Source: Larix sibirica
Taxonomy: Eukaryota > Streptophyta > Pinopsida > Pinales > Pinaceae
Direction of reading: 5' to 3'
NCBI GenBank assembly: GCA_004151065.3
Contig: NWUY0300098739.1
Span: 1-20,476, forward strand
DNA length: 20,476 nt
The notes below the pieces were generated by a model. That model worked only from the letters and a program-made list of their open reading frames with translations. It made no database searches and was not told the origin of the DNA. The position numbers and the translations under genes were made by a program. Below are positions 8,544 through 19,318 of the stretch, one piece after another (position 1 is the stretch's first letter; each line of letters starts with the position of its first letter).

Positions 8544-9300
8544 CCCCTCACTATTATGCCATCATGAGTCAAAAAAGTTTTCCATACTAATAGATAGAAT
8601 GCTTGTTGGCACAAGCTTCAGGGTCTCCTTTATGACCAAAAACATTAAAGCAAGATTCATGAAGTGTACCCAGAATCTTCTTGAGGAATGACTAAAAACC
8701 ATTCCCAAATTGAAGACAAGTCCTTTTTCCCAATGTGACGTTAAAACCAAGTGCAATTCCACCCAATATCCTATCAAAAAATCAAAGCATGCAAATCTAT
8801 GCGAAGAGGAATTCAGACTTAGAGGATCGAGTACACTTATTGCTATCAAAGGTGAGTCAGAGACCACTAATGGATTGAGAAACCGCTACAACCAATCCCA
8901 CAAGAAACACAACTCACCGACCAGAAGCCACCAAGGGACCCTGAAACCAAACTCCATTGAGAAATTTAATAGAATGCAGACTGCTAGAACCTTCATCCAC
9001 TGATAATATCCCCTCTTCATATCACATCTCCATTAACTCCACCATATATTGAATTGAGTTCTAATCTAATGTCGAGTGTGTGAGAAAGCAATAGGCACGT
9101 GAGAGGGTTATATCTCTCTCACTGCTATTGCAAGAACATATATGGCATGTAATCTTCTTGCTTTACCATTGACACTTTTGTAGTGCCTTTCCTTTGCTAC
9201 CTTGCATGACAAGAGGGCGGGGCGGCAAATTTACTTAGGAATATTGTGGATAGTAAATGATACCATGAGATGTGCTAATTTATCTAATACATTTAGAGGT
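8544..9300. other. unassigned region between copia-like LTR flank and LINE-A
   Basis: No domain is recognised on either strand. A 97-codon plus frame (8710-9003) and a 101-codon minus frame (8867-8562) overlap each other and neither looks like a known protein. A minus-strand stretch near 8900-9050 (YEEGILSVDEGSSSLHSIKF) has protein-like composition, but stops follow quickly. It may be the degenerate 3' part of an older element. Confidence 0.4.
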
Positions 9301-9355
9301 GTCCCCCTTTTTTATTAGGATCCCCCCTATCCAAGTAAATTGTTCATTATACATT

Positions 9356-12300
9356 CTATCTACTAGAGAATTGCTTTCTCTTTGACATGCATAATGTATA
9401 CATAGTCCATGGAGGCAAGTAGGTCATGGATTTTTTGAAAAATTCTTGACAACGATGTTCCTTCCTTGATTGATTAATTATTAGGTATGAATATGGAAAT
9501 ATCATGATAGACTTAATTTGTTGGGATATGAATGAGATTCCATGGAACATGGCATTTATCTTAGCTTGGTTATTTGTTGTTATTCCAAGTCCCCATGCAT
9601 AGCTTACTTCAAGTTTTCCTTCGAGGCCTAAGAGAACTCATCACCGCACCTTACACCCCTGTATTTTCTTTGCAAGCTCCATCAAAGAAGAATTTGTGGC
9701 ACTTGTGATTTTTTAACCCACTATGAAAATATGAACCCTTAAAATCCATGTGCCATTGTTTCCTCGTAAAAGGTTTTTTGTAATATTGTTTGGATTGAAG
9801 GGGATTACCAAATAAGAGATCTTCAGCCCAAATTCGCCCTTGAACTATGATATTTTCCTTTCCAAGCTCCAAGATGCCTCTTGATTTTAGCATTTCATGA
9901 ATGAGGAATTTCACTTTTCTTACTATTTACTAGTAGTGATGTGAGGGGTGAAAATGAATTTGTTTCTAGCTAGCCATATTTTATGGATAAGGTATTTTGG
10001 GAGGGCATCCATACACAAATTAGACATGGTTTCTTGAATAAAGATCTTGGCTAATAGTGCTTCTAATTTGAGAAGAAATCATTCCAATGTTGCGGGAGGA
10101 TTATATCTTCTCTTGGATATTCTAATGCATCTCTCCAAACTTGTTGGGAAAATGAGCATTATAGGAACAAATCCAAAGATGTATCTTCCTCTTCTTTATG
10201 TAAGACACATCTAGATGCCAAATTAATCTTTGGAAGGCCATACATATGCCAATTTATTTTCCATAATTTCGATTGTGGGGGGGGGAGGGAAGTTCCTTGA
10301 GTAGATATTGGTGTAATGTTTTAATAATGTAAGACCCAACAACATCTCCCCAATCTTTGTCATCCATTGAAAAAATTCTTATAGGATCCATGCCTTGCAG
10401 TAGAGAGAACTACTTTGAACTAGAAATACAAATTTGTCGGGAGCTCCAATTGCTTCCAACACTTCCAACGCCTTAAAGGATCCCACTCTTAGAGGTGATA
10501 TAGCGATTTAATTCCATGGTTAATCAATCCCTTAATTATTGTAGCCTAATTTTTTATGAGAGAGGATCTCTACCCATGATATTATCTTCCCATTAGTTTT
10601 CCATTCCCAGAAACCCAATATAATCTTTCCTGGATGATTTTACTTGCAGATTTACATAAGCTCCATATGCTCGATCCTTTACAGTCAAAAATATATTTGT
10701 CCAAGCATTGTTTCCCAGCTCCACCCATATATTTCTTAGTGAGCATTAATTTCCACCATTCTTTTTTCCCAGAGATGAGCTACCAGAGGATTTTTGTAGG
10801 TAAGACTATGTTCATTCACCTTGGGTCTTTTATTCAAAGCCCTCCATTTCCAAGGAAGGCTCTTACTATTTCCCATTTAAATAAGTGTAATTGATTTTGA
10901 TTGGATTTACCTCCTTGCCACAAAAATGAATGGATATCTCTACTGATTTAGTTCATAATATGAATTAGAGCCAACATAGTGGAACACTTATAAATAGGGA
11001 GAGAACAAAGGACAAACTTTATCAAGACTATCTTACTTGCAGGATTCATCTAATTCACCCCCCATGCTTGAATTTTATTCTTGATTTTTTGGATTACATG
11101 AGCATAGTCTACAGCTTTGAGATGCCTCAATGAAATGGGGGTTCCTAGATATGAATGATGACTAGTGATGTAAGACTGTGAAACCAAATATTCTAGATAT
11201 GTGCTGCAACAATATTTGCGAGATGTTCAAACCCAATACTTGGATCTTTCATGTATTTAATTTTCCCCTTGATGCCTCAATAAAGGAACACATGATTTGT
11301 TTGAATATGGAGGTACTCATAGTGGATGCTCCTCCCATAAACAATGTGTCATCAACGAACTGAGTGTGGTTGAGATATTTCACCCCCAATATATATGGAT
11401 CCCTTCCAAATTTCCTTCCTTTCTCTATCCAAATTTATGCTTAGGGTCTTTTCCATTAGAATGTATAAAAATGCCGGAGAGTGATCCCCCTTAGACCTTT
11501 TTAAAAACTTGGTTAGTCAGGTTGCTACCCATGGTCTATCAATGCAATCTTTTATCCATTTGATGATCTTTTTTGAGAAGCCGAATGTTTCCATAATCAT
11601 GAAAAAGATAAGTTGTTCCTAACGATATCAAAACAATTAGCAAGGTTGATTTTGATAACCATACCTTTGTCTCTATGGATTTGACTTCAAAGGATCACTT
11701 CTTCAACCATTATGATATTGTTAGTGATTTTCCTTTTTTCCATAAACCCCCTAGCTTTCCTTATATCATCTTGGGAAGAGGGGACTTAATCCTATTAGAC
11801 AAGATTTTTTTTAGGTCTTATAAGTCAAGTTGCATAAAGAGATAGGCCAGAATTGTGACAAGGATGATGGCTTGGATTCCTAGGAACCAAGGATATAAAT
11901 GAAGAGTTGGTTTCTCCCCAAATTTTATTGTTTTCTCTGCTCTAATTTAACATTTTGCGAAGATCAAATTTTATAATGTGGCAACATTATTTGAAGAAGT
12001 GGATAATGAATCCATCTAGACCTAGGGTTTTGTCAGGATCCAAGTTTCATATTGTGTCCACTACCTCTTTTTCCTTGATTTCCTTCTCAGGAGATAGATT
12101 CTCCTGATGATTGACCAACCATGGTATGTTTTAGCACTGCTTTCCCCCCCCAGGTTAAACACCCCATCTATGTATGTGCCTCTTCTTTTATTGCCTTGAA
12201 GTCATATATTTGATTTCCATTAGAATCAATGATTTCCTTGAGGCTATTCCTATATCGTTGTCATTTTGCTTGCTTATGAAATAATGTTTTATTTTTATAT

Positions 12301-13050
12301 CCTACTTTAAGCCAAAGGCTTCTAGGCTTGATTCACCATAGTTCCTCCTCCTTTCTATATAGCTAATGGATTTTTTGGGTCAACTTTTGTTCTTCCTTAA
12401 GTTATTTAGTGGTTATTTAGTGGAGATTTCCTTCCTTTCCATGTTCATATGAAGGATTTCTAGCTATTGATGCTCCTCAAATATTTATTCTAGTGGAGAT
12501 TTGTAATTAGAGTTTGCCCATTTCTTTAAGGCTCCCTTTACTAGCCTTAACTTTGATTCTAGAGCTCAGTTTTTCTTGAATTATATCCAATGCTTCCTTC
12601 TTTTGCAACCATAGAGGGTTGAAATGAAATGGAATTGGGCCCAAGTTTCCTACCACTTGGAAGGTAAGGAGGATGGGTGTGAGACTAAATATGTTCGAAG
12701 GAATAACCCTAAAGAAGATGGAAACGTTTTCCAACATAAAATATATGTGAATTAGGAATCTCTCTAATTGAGCAACTATGTGCCTAGGATCGATTTTGCA
12801 ATTGGACCATGCATAAATTCCTCTTTTGGAATGATATCAACCAGATCCTAATCAAGGATCAAATCTCCATCTATTCTCCAAATTGATCCTTCACTAAATT
12901 GCCTCCCCTTGTTTCACTTTTAGTAAGAGTGGCATTAAAATCATTAGCTACATTGGTTCCATGGCTCATACCTAGATCTTTTAGATTTGTTAGTGATTTC
13001 TAGAAGTTAATTTTCCCCATATTGGGCTAGAACATAGACATTCAGATTCT
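9356..13050 (-). pseudogene. LINE-A ORF2: endonuclease, reverse transcriptase, RNase H (broken)
   Basis: ORF2 nicks target DNA and reverse-transcribes LINE RNA. Endonuclease residues appear as DFNATLTKSETRGG (about 12910-12945) and NLGPIPFHFNPLWLQ (about 12605-12650), the usual block before the RT. The RT start shows LDPDKTLGLDGF (near 12040), corresponding to the plant motif NPDKAPGPDGF, then QFWPISLCN (about 11840). The catalytic box is FVDD in QFVDDTLFMGGAS at 11349-11360. Thumb and linker residues (YLGTPISLRHLKA, KIWLARNKFIF) follow. RNase H begins KFFFDGACKENTGV with the first catalytic Asp in FDGA at 9675-9686. After a stop and frameshift it continues as GITTNNQAKINAMFHGISF, where the expected QAE has become QAK. 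The frame changes at least eight times, so it is a pseudogene. Confidence 0.88.
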
Positions 13051-13499
13051 AAGTATTTCTTTTGTCTCTTTGTTTTCTAAATATATCATCAACCAATGTT
13101 GTGTTTCTCGTTGTTCTGTTTCCTGAATATTCTAGCTTCCCATAAGGTGTTAATTCCCCTTGAGTCTTCGCTTGCACTAGCTACATGTTTATCACTTTGA
13201 TTCCATAATTTCATTATTGTTTCTAATACTTATTCTGCATCCATTTTTCTCTCCTAGATGAGAAAGATTGAAAGTATTTATCCTCTTACAAGATCCTTTA
13301 ATGCCTTTACTGTGATTCTTCTTCACAATCCTCTTCAATTCCAGGAGACAATATTCATTATTGACCAGATGGAGGGTGAGGATCGATACCAACATCATAT
13401 ATGGTTTCCTATTGCCTAGGATTTTTTAATGGTTTGTTTCTGAAAGAGTTATGAATGAGTGGTTTGAATACCTAGGACCTTTTCCTTTGTAGCTATATC

Positions 13500-14641
13500 T
13501 TCTCTATTCTCTCTTAAGGGATTCTACTTGAATTTTTGGTTGGCAATCTCTCTTCCTCATAATATTATGTCTCTTCTTCTTGTTGTTTCCTAGATGTTTC
13601 CTCCTTTATTGATTCAATGGGGAGCCAAGCCATTTTATACTCTTTGTCATTTCTTTCTTTTGATATTCGTTGATCCAAGGGTTTAACTATTTCTTCTTGA
13701 GTGACGACTTCTTCATCTTGAGGTTGTTCACTCAAAAGGTTTCCAAGTTTGAGCTATGAGAGAGCTTGGAAATTGTTGCTTTAAGGATATAGAGTACCAT
13801 TAATAGGATTTTCACTAGTCATGCCAACATTCTCGACATCCCTTGCACCTTTCTTGACTTGTTTCTATCTGTTATTTTCTACTAGGGCTCGAGGCTGAGG
13901 TTTTTCCTATTTGCATTTCTTTACAAAATGGTCATATTCACGACAAACCTTCCACTTGAAGGGGAACTGCTGATAATCCAATTTATGTGTTTGAATCTAC
14001 CCATCCATGGAGAGATTTATTTTTTATGGCAGTTCCTTCACTAGATTTTCCTCCACACAAATTATAACACAAGAAAACATGGAAGACTTTGGCTTGGATC
14101 TGTCAATATAGTGTTTGAGAGTGTTCCCAATGGTATCCCAATCCTCATCACTCAAATAGTGTGGAATAAGATATGGGGGTGGGAAAAGCCCTTACCAAGA
14201 CAACGAAAAGGATACCATGTTTTGGGTTGGAAGATTCCTCGCATTCAAATGAATTCCTCTTGGACCTATGAAGTAAGGGCCACTTTTGAAGATGAGATTC
14301 ATGTCCTCTTTTTTCTCGAATAAGAAAGCAAAGTAATATTTTCCCAATAAACATTGGAAAATAGTTCCATTTACTAGAGATATTTAATTCTTTACAATCC
14401 ACTGCTATATAGCTCTAGGTGAGGGCCATAGACTAGTGAATTGTGCAATAAAGTCACGCTTCAAAAGAGAAAGAGTCGTGTGTTGTGATGCAGAGGAAGA
14501 TTCATTGACTTATGGGATGCATGTTGGCTTCACAAAATGGGAGGGAGGTGTTGTGACTTTTGGTTTGGAGAAAATGGAGGAAACAAAGACACAAAAGGCC
14601 TCCTCATTAGCACAATTTAAGGAATCCCCTCCTAGATCCAT
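13500..14641 (-). pseudogene. LINE-A ORF1: DUF4283-type RNA-binding protein (broken)
   Basis: The Met at 14639-14641 opens MDLGGDSLNCANEEAFCVF, and a single frame can be followed for about 240 codons with six or so stops and no frameshift. Conserved plant LINE ORF1 features are KRDFIAQFTSLWPSP, a DUF4283-like core (YFAFLFEKKEDMNLIF, then SGPYFIGPRGIHL, then DEDWDTIGNTLKHYID) and a zinc-knuckle region LDYQQFPFKWKVCREYDHFV ending KKC (about 13930). The knuckle has Trp where the first Cys is expected. The C-terminal part (about 13900-13500) is acidic and Lys/Glu-rich, with further stops. ORF1 proteins of this type bind LINE RNA. A plus-strand open frame at 14436-14705 is antisense to this N-terminus and is not a gene. 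Confidence 0.8.
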
Positions 14642-14705
14642 GATCGGGAGAGACACATGGAAATACCAAAGAGCAGGCCAACCTCCCTTACAGGAGACAA
14701 CCTAA

Positions 14706-14949
14706 GTTTTTCAATGGAGGAAATTTTGGACGTAGTAGCACAAGGATCATTAAATTCATTTCTAAATCCTTTTTTTGATATTCATTCATGGATATTATTT
14801 TCCAAATTAGTTGTTTGAACCATTTTAGTTTTTTCTCTTTAACATTTCAATTGCAAAATGTCATGTAGAAGAAGATTCAGTAGAAATAAAAATGTTCTTA
14901 ATAAGGAGGTATTTTCTAACAAAAACTCAAATTTTCTAACTTGTTTAAG
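14706..14949. other. spacer between LINE-A and LINE-B
   Basis: AT-rich sequence without recognised coding content. It may hold the 5' untranslated region of LINE-A on the minus strand. It ends at the left target-site duplication of LINE-B. Confidence 0.5.
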
Positions 14950-14966
14950 TAAATGCTAAACTTATT
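14950..14966. repeat. left target-site duplication of LINE-B
   Basis: TAAATGCTAAACTTATT here matches TAAATGCTAAACGTATT at 16729-16745, 16 of 17 bases. The right copy follows a run of A directly, as expected for target-primed reverse transcription. Confidence 0.9.
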
Positions 14967-16483
14967 GGGGAGGAAGGTGCAGGAGGGATATTTTTAGATC
15001 CTGGAGGAAATGCAACATTAACTTTTGAATGGGGTTTAGGAATCGCCACAAATAATCAAGCATAGTGCTATGCCCTCTATCAAGGTCTTGTGAATACCAT
15101 TTCTCTTGGAATCCAATTGATTGTTGTCATTGCAGATTCCTTACTAATTCTTTCACAAGCTAGGAAAATAAAGGATCTCGAAGTCAAGATAGCCGGAAGG
15201 TTGCGAAAGCACATCAATAGGATTCTCAACCAAATCCATGAAGGTCAGATTTTCCATGTGAAATGAGAAAATAATCAACAAGCAGATCAACATGCAAATA
15301 ATGCGGTCCTTTTGGAAATTGAGAGCATAATTAAAAATGGGGGTAAACAAACCTTATGTTGGCTCCCCTAAGGATTTGAAGGTATAATTACCTCCTAAGG
15401 TTGCATTAATGAATTTCATGATGGTTGTGAGGTTTAATGGCAGGTTGGGAGAGTTGGCCCGAACCTCTCTAAGAATGATCCCATCCCTCATAAATGGTAT
15501 TAGTTGTCACTCTTGGGAATTAATGTAGGTCATCATGCACCAAGCGTCCTCAGCGTGTGGAGGATCCTCTGGGTAGCCTGGCCACAAGGACATACCCCGC
15601 TTCATTGATAAATGTTACCTCCTTTCTATGTACTGTCAATTCATTTCACATTTCCAAGAACAAAGTTGAGGGTAGTAGGTTTGGTGTGTGTTGCAATTTG
15701 GGGATGGTGTTGAAAAATGCAGAGGAGATAGATGCCTTCCCTTGCACCCCGGGGGAGTGGCTTCTTTTGCAAATAGTGCTGGGAGAGAGGAAAATAATCT
15801 ATAGGAAATAATATGCAGATTTGGTTCAGGTTCAACCCCATCTTTAATTTGGAAAGCTTGGGATTTAGAAACTTCAGAGGAGATAGACGCCTTCCCTTAT
15901 GCCCTAGGGGAGTGGCTTCTTATTGCAAATTGTGCTGGGAGAGAGGAGGATAATCTACAAGAAATAATTTGTAGGTTTGGTTTGGGATCAATCCTGTCTT
16001 TAATTTGGAAAAATTGGGATTTAGGAACTTCAGGGGACTTGTTTTGTTTGGTAATTATGAAGCTTGCAATGGATCTTGAGAAAAAATTATTGGAGTTCTC
16101 TAATGGAATAAGAGATGCTCGATCAGACATACAAGATATTTGTAGTCATTTACATTGGATGAACTCGCCTGCAATATTTTGAGTAGGCTATTCATTATAT
16201 TTCATTTCATACGTCATGTTTAGATGCCCATCTTTATGATAAGGAACGGAACGTTCGTGTTTATGGAGCTCAAGTGGATACAATTTCGACCACCCTGGAA
16301 CGACATGGGGATATTTTAGTAGTGAAGTAGTCCAAATTTTTTTACTGTTATGGAAGCAAGGATAATGAAAGCACCATTGTTGATCATTCCACCCAGGAAA
16401 CAATGAATATTTCCAGCTTAGATGATCGCATTGAGGAAAATGCAGATGACACGGTTATGGATAGTGGACATAGCTACACCTAA
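14967..16483 (+). pseudogene. LINE-B ORF2 C-terminus: RNase H plus long unrecognised extension
   Basis: RNase H runs from 14967 to about 15325: WGLGIATNNQA, then a stop where the catalytic Glu should be; ADSLLILSQARKIKD with the third acidic residue; and ENNQQADQHANN with the last Asp. The first Asp (FDGA) is lost by truncation. Downstream, coding-like sequence continues to a stop at 16481-16483, in shifting frames. It includes VEDPLGSLATRTYPASL (15555-15605), EEIDAFPYALGEWLLIANCA (15880-15937), MDLEKKLLEFSNGIRDARSD (16069-16128), LDELACNILSRAIHY (from about 16156), NVRVYGAQVDTISTTLERHG (16250-16309) and NISSLDDRIEENADD (16405-16449). I do not recognise this region of about 380 codons. Because it lies inside the target-site duplications it belongs to the LINE. 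A tandem duplication of 155 bp and several stops make it a pseudogene. Confidence 0.7.
15721..16030 (+). repeat. 155-bp tandem duplication inside LINE-B
   Basis: 15721-15875 and 15876-16030 are direct adjacent copies, both starting AGAGGAGATAGA and both ending near GAAACTTC or GGAACTTC. Identity is about 85% by eye. The period is not a multiple of three, so the duplication shifts the frame; the peptide around EEIDAFPxxxGEWLL appears in both copies. Confidence 0.92.
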
Positions 16484-16720
16484 TTTCAGTATTGTATGCT
16501 TACTTTTTGCCAACTACTATTAGGACGATATGTAGAAATCTACAACAGTATTGTAGTAGCTAGTCATATGGGAATAGCTCTAAAAATTTGGACGATTTGT
16601 ATATGGAATTGATAGCACTTTCAAAAACTCTATCAATCTTTTTTTGAACTGCTACAATGTAACTTTTTTATGTTGATTTTTCTTTAACTGTTTATAATAC
16701 AAATTACCCATTCCAATTTC

Positions 16721-16727
16721 AAAAAAA
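16721..16727 (+). other. poly(A) tail of LINE-B
   Basis: A run of seven A directly precedes the right target-site duplication (one base, C, lies between), which marks the 3' end of the LINE transcript. Confidence 0.8.
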
Positions 16728-16728
16728 C

Positions 16729-16745
16729 TAAATGCTAAACGTATT
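16729..16745. repeat. right target-site duplication of LINE-B
   Basis: TAAATGCTAAACGTATT, partner of 14950-14966 with one mismatch. Confidence 0.9.
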
Positions 16746-17429
16746 CTAAAGATACAAACCATAGGAATTACACAAGCTTTCTAAAAGATAAAAATTATCC
16801 TAAGCACATCTTAGAAAGTTAACTTCAAAAAGAAAAAGAAAAAGGAAAAAGGAAGGAACCAAAAAGTTGGATGGCATCGATTTTGTTTTGGAAAGTTTTA
16901 GAAAATTAATAATTCTTTTTTACTTTCAATTAATATAAGTAATATGCTATAAACCCTATAATATAGATATGGATTTTACAATTAATTTTTAATGAAATGC
17001 TAATTTTTTTTGTTTATAAAAAACTACAATAACATAAGAAATGATAAGTTTAATATGAAATAATAAGAAAAAGTAGTAAACATTAATTTGGAAGCTATGT
17101 TGTTTATAATTATGCTTATCGCACTGCGACCTTATAACCCAAATTGTGTTTAAGTATGCCAACTATATTATTTTTAGTAAGTAATATGAAACCATTTTAA
17201 AACTAAAAGGTAGAGCTAGAAATCAAATTAATATCGAAAGAAACTCCCATTAATGTTGCATTGGCTCCTGCAAAGGGTTATAGCTTTCACATTTTCAACT
17301 TCATCTCTTTGTTTGAGAACTCTTATCAAGGCAAAGGGGTTATTTATTATAAATGGGATGATCCAATGGTTTTTTTTTTTATAGATTGTTGCTTGAGGAT
17401 CAAGTTTCTCTTTCGAGAGAGGCTCTTTT
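16746..17429. other. AT-rich non-coding stretch
   Basis: It contains A-rich (16822-16860) and T-rich (17371-17381, T11) simple runs and no coding signal that I can support on either strand. Confidence 0.6.
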
Positions 17430-18085
17430 TCTACTAGATGGTGATGTTATGTGGTTCCCTTCTAACTTAAGACAATGGACTATGCCCTACTTCAAAGCAC
17501 CCTTTTCACTTTAATGCATTTTACTCATAATTGAGTTTTTGTTTCCACACATAATCCTTAACTTCTGGCCATATATTTTATAGTAGGTCTTTGGAGAAGT
17601 CCATGTTTATGCATATCCACGGATTTGTGGCTATTTGCATTTTCTTTGTTTCTTTGATGAAAAATGGAATTTGACAATACCATTCTTGATTTCACTGAGG
17701 GATTCCTTAGACCTTCAGTATAGAGAGATATTTGGGATATGAACCCATAATTGAGCCATTAAAAGCATATCTGAAGAATGATTGAAAGTAAGAAACCAAG
17801 GTTTCATCCACATACCAACACACCCATAAAACTAATGACTGCAATTTAAAATGAGATTCCTTTCCAAACCATAAATAAATTCCACGATGTAGAAACCCCT
17901 TCCATAAGGGTAGATAAAAGCTTATTCCTTAAGCAACAGTTTCCAAGTGAGAGAAATCCATTGGTGTAGATTAACAAACTGAGACCGTGACTTATTGAAT
18001 CGACAGAACAATCCATGTTGTAGATAAAATTCCATCTACCCAAGGGATTTGATATCCATGAGAATATAGTGGATGGATGTTGCAT
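17430..18085 (-). pseudogene. orphan LINE ORF1 fragment (DUF4283-like), broken
   Basis: On the minus strand the pieces read in ORF1 order across two or three frames: NGFLSLGNCCLRNKLLSTLM (about 17906-17965), MWMKPWFLTFNHSS and LWVHIPNISLYTEG (about 17710-17800), WICINMDFSKDLL then WPEVKDYVWKQKLNYE (about 17525-17620), and GCFEVGHSPLS (about 17470-17500). These match the plant LINE ORF1 pattern of an aromatic block, WVRLPNLP-like block, ICVEMDLSKGLP-like block and zinc knuckle CFEVGH. Two knuckle Cys codons are now stops. No ORF2 follows at lower coordinates, so this is a fragment. It is unlike LINE-A ORF1 in detail and represents another LINE family. Confidence 0.62.
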
Positions 18086-18089
18086 TTTA

Positions 18090-18890
18090 CATCCAAAAAT
18101 GACCTTGAGTTGAGCACTCTAGAGACAATTGATTGCCCATTAAGGTTGGGCAACTGAGAGCATCCTTGAAGGATTTCTTAGGGAAACCTGGATCCATTGC
18201 AAAATAAGGACCCAAAAGGTGATGCACTCAAGAATTATGGATGTAGAAGCACCTAAATCAAAGAGATGGCGTGGGAGGAGTCACCAAAGAGATAGCCACA
18301 GAAGACACAATGACCGACTTGGATATGAAAAGTAACTTGGTTGAAACCTTAACTGTGCAGGGAAATGTCTCTCTTCCAAACCATGAGCATTATGAAACCA
18401 ATATCTAACCTTAAGAGAGAATTTAGACTTATATGTATAAATGAAAGAATAGAGAAATTGTAAAACCAAGTGTAGAATGTATACTTTTTTTAAATGTCTC
18501 ACTATCATGCAAATGAATCATTTTTATATATTGATATGCATGGACAGCTTATTTTATCTATAATCATATAACATATTGAAAGTTCTATAGAAGATGTGTA
18601 TTGTTTATAAATTCCTTAACTTTTAGCTATAAAAAACATGCTTTTACTCAACATGAAAATGTCATCAATTACACATGGCCATTCAAACAATACTCAACAT
18701 TATTTTGATTAAATTTTACATGTGTGAGCACAATAATTCTTGCCATGCATTTTCTAAAAGTTTAAATGTTTTCCTACATTTCTCTTGCAAAAAAAATAAT
18801 AATAATAAAAATATCTTTACACATGTATACAAAGTAGAGAATTACCACGATCAACAATCGATATATTTACAAATGGTTATGGGTTGAGAG
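18090..18890. other. non-coding stretch between LINE fragments
   Basis: No recognised gene. The minus frame at 18281-18508 may be an extension of the ORF1 fragment's 5' side, but I see no conserved block. The part from 18500 is AT-rich with an (AAT)n-like run at 18788-18808. Confidence 0.5.
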
Positions 18891-18895
18891 TAGAC

Positions 18896-18903
18896 TTTTT
18901 TTT
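18896..18903 (-). other. poly(A) tail of LINE-C
   Basis: T8 on the plus strand, that is A8 on the minus strand, about 420 bp after the RNase H stop codon, is the likely 3' end of the LINE transcript. Confidence 0.6.
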
Positions 18904-19002
18904 CAAAAGAAAAAAGCTTACTATAATATTAAAATAGTAAGAGAAGATACATAGGTCAAGACCCACATCTGTCCAAACGAAAAAAGGAAAAAACATCCAA
19001 AA

Positions 19003-19114
19003 CCATGCATGCCTGTAGACATAAACACATGGCAGTCCACATAAGCCTGACAACAAATACAGCCATGCATGTCCGTAGACATAAACACATGGCAATCAAC
19101 ATAGCCGACAACCA
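19003..19114 (-). repeat. 60-bp tandem repeat in the LINE-C 3' UTR
   Basis: CCATGCATG at 19003 and 19063 starts two adjacent 60-bp units that share GTAGACATAAACACATGGCA. The second unit is incomplete after about 19114. Because 60 is a multiple of three, each antisense frame shows a 20-residue repeat (VDCHVFMST), which is a by-product of the DNA repeat and not evidence of a protein. Confidence 0.9.
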
Positions 19115-19318
19115 TAACAAGCCTCCCCAGAGGAGGAAAACATACCAACCGACCAACAGATACTACAAAACAGAAACCAAAGCACGACATGCAACTGTCC
19201 AAGAGAAAGACGGGGAAAGACCCCAATGGGCCATGTAGCAGGAACCTGAGAAATAAGTCACCAAGAAACTAGTAACCTGTAGGACGACATAAAAGGTCAA
19301 ACCAGAAATAATGCCCCA

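Larger units (their letters stand above)
9310..14641 (-). mobile_element. LINE-A: nearly full-length, broken plant L1-type LINE
   Basis: From high to low coordinates on the minus strand there is ORF1 (14641 to about 13500), then ORF2 with endonuclease (about 13050-12510), reverse transcriptase (about 12060-10640), zf-RVT linker (about 10640-9950) and RNase H (about 9690-9340). This is the standard order for plant LINEs. All parts carry many stops and frameshifts. The 5' end is at or beyond 14641. The 3' end is uncertain: an AATAAAAAA on the minus strand at about 9307-9315 may mark it, but I could not find a matching target-site duplication. Confidence 0.88.
14967..16728 (+). mobile_element. 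LINE-B: 5'-truncated LINE with target-site duplication
   Basis: The insert is 1,762 bp. Its first coding residues are already inside RNase H (EEGAGGIFLDPGG), so endonuclease and RT were lost by 5' truncation. It ends with a 3' untranslated region (16484-16720) carrying TATAATAC and ATTACCCATTCC shortly before AAAAAAA (16721-16727). The 17-bp duplication on both sides (one mismatch) defines the ends and suggests a more recent insertion than LINE-A. Confidence 0.88.

Noticed and set aside
8535-8550. TGAGGGGAATGTTGAG on the minus strand, looking like a polypurine tract followed by an LTR start
   Set aside because: If true, one LTR would have a polypurine tract before it and a primer site after it. 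The start TGTTAGGG at 8110 gives a normal-length LTR with matching ends and a TATA box, so I prefer that.
8710-9003. 97-codon plus-strand frame
   Set aside because: Basic, low-information translation with no recognised motif and an overlapping open frame on the other strand; not supported as a gene.
14436-14705. 89-codon plus-strand frame
   Set aside because: It is antisense to the LINE-A ORF1 N-terminus, whose residues are recognisable on the minus strand.
18921-19226. minus-strand frames with repeated VDCHVFMST peptides
   Set aside because: The peptide repeat follows from a 60-bp DNA repeat in the LINE-C 3' UTR, after the RNase H stop codon. The VDC similarity to the module at 2534-3384 is coincidental.
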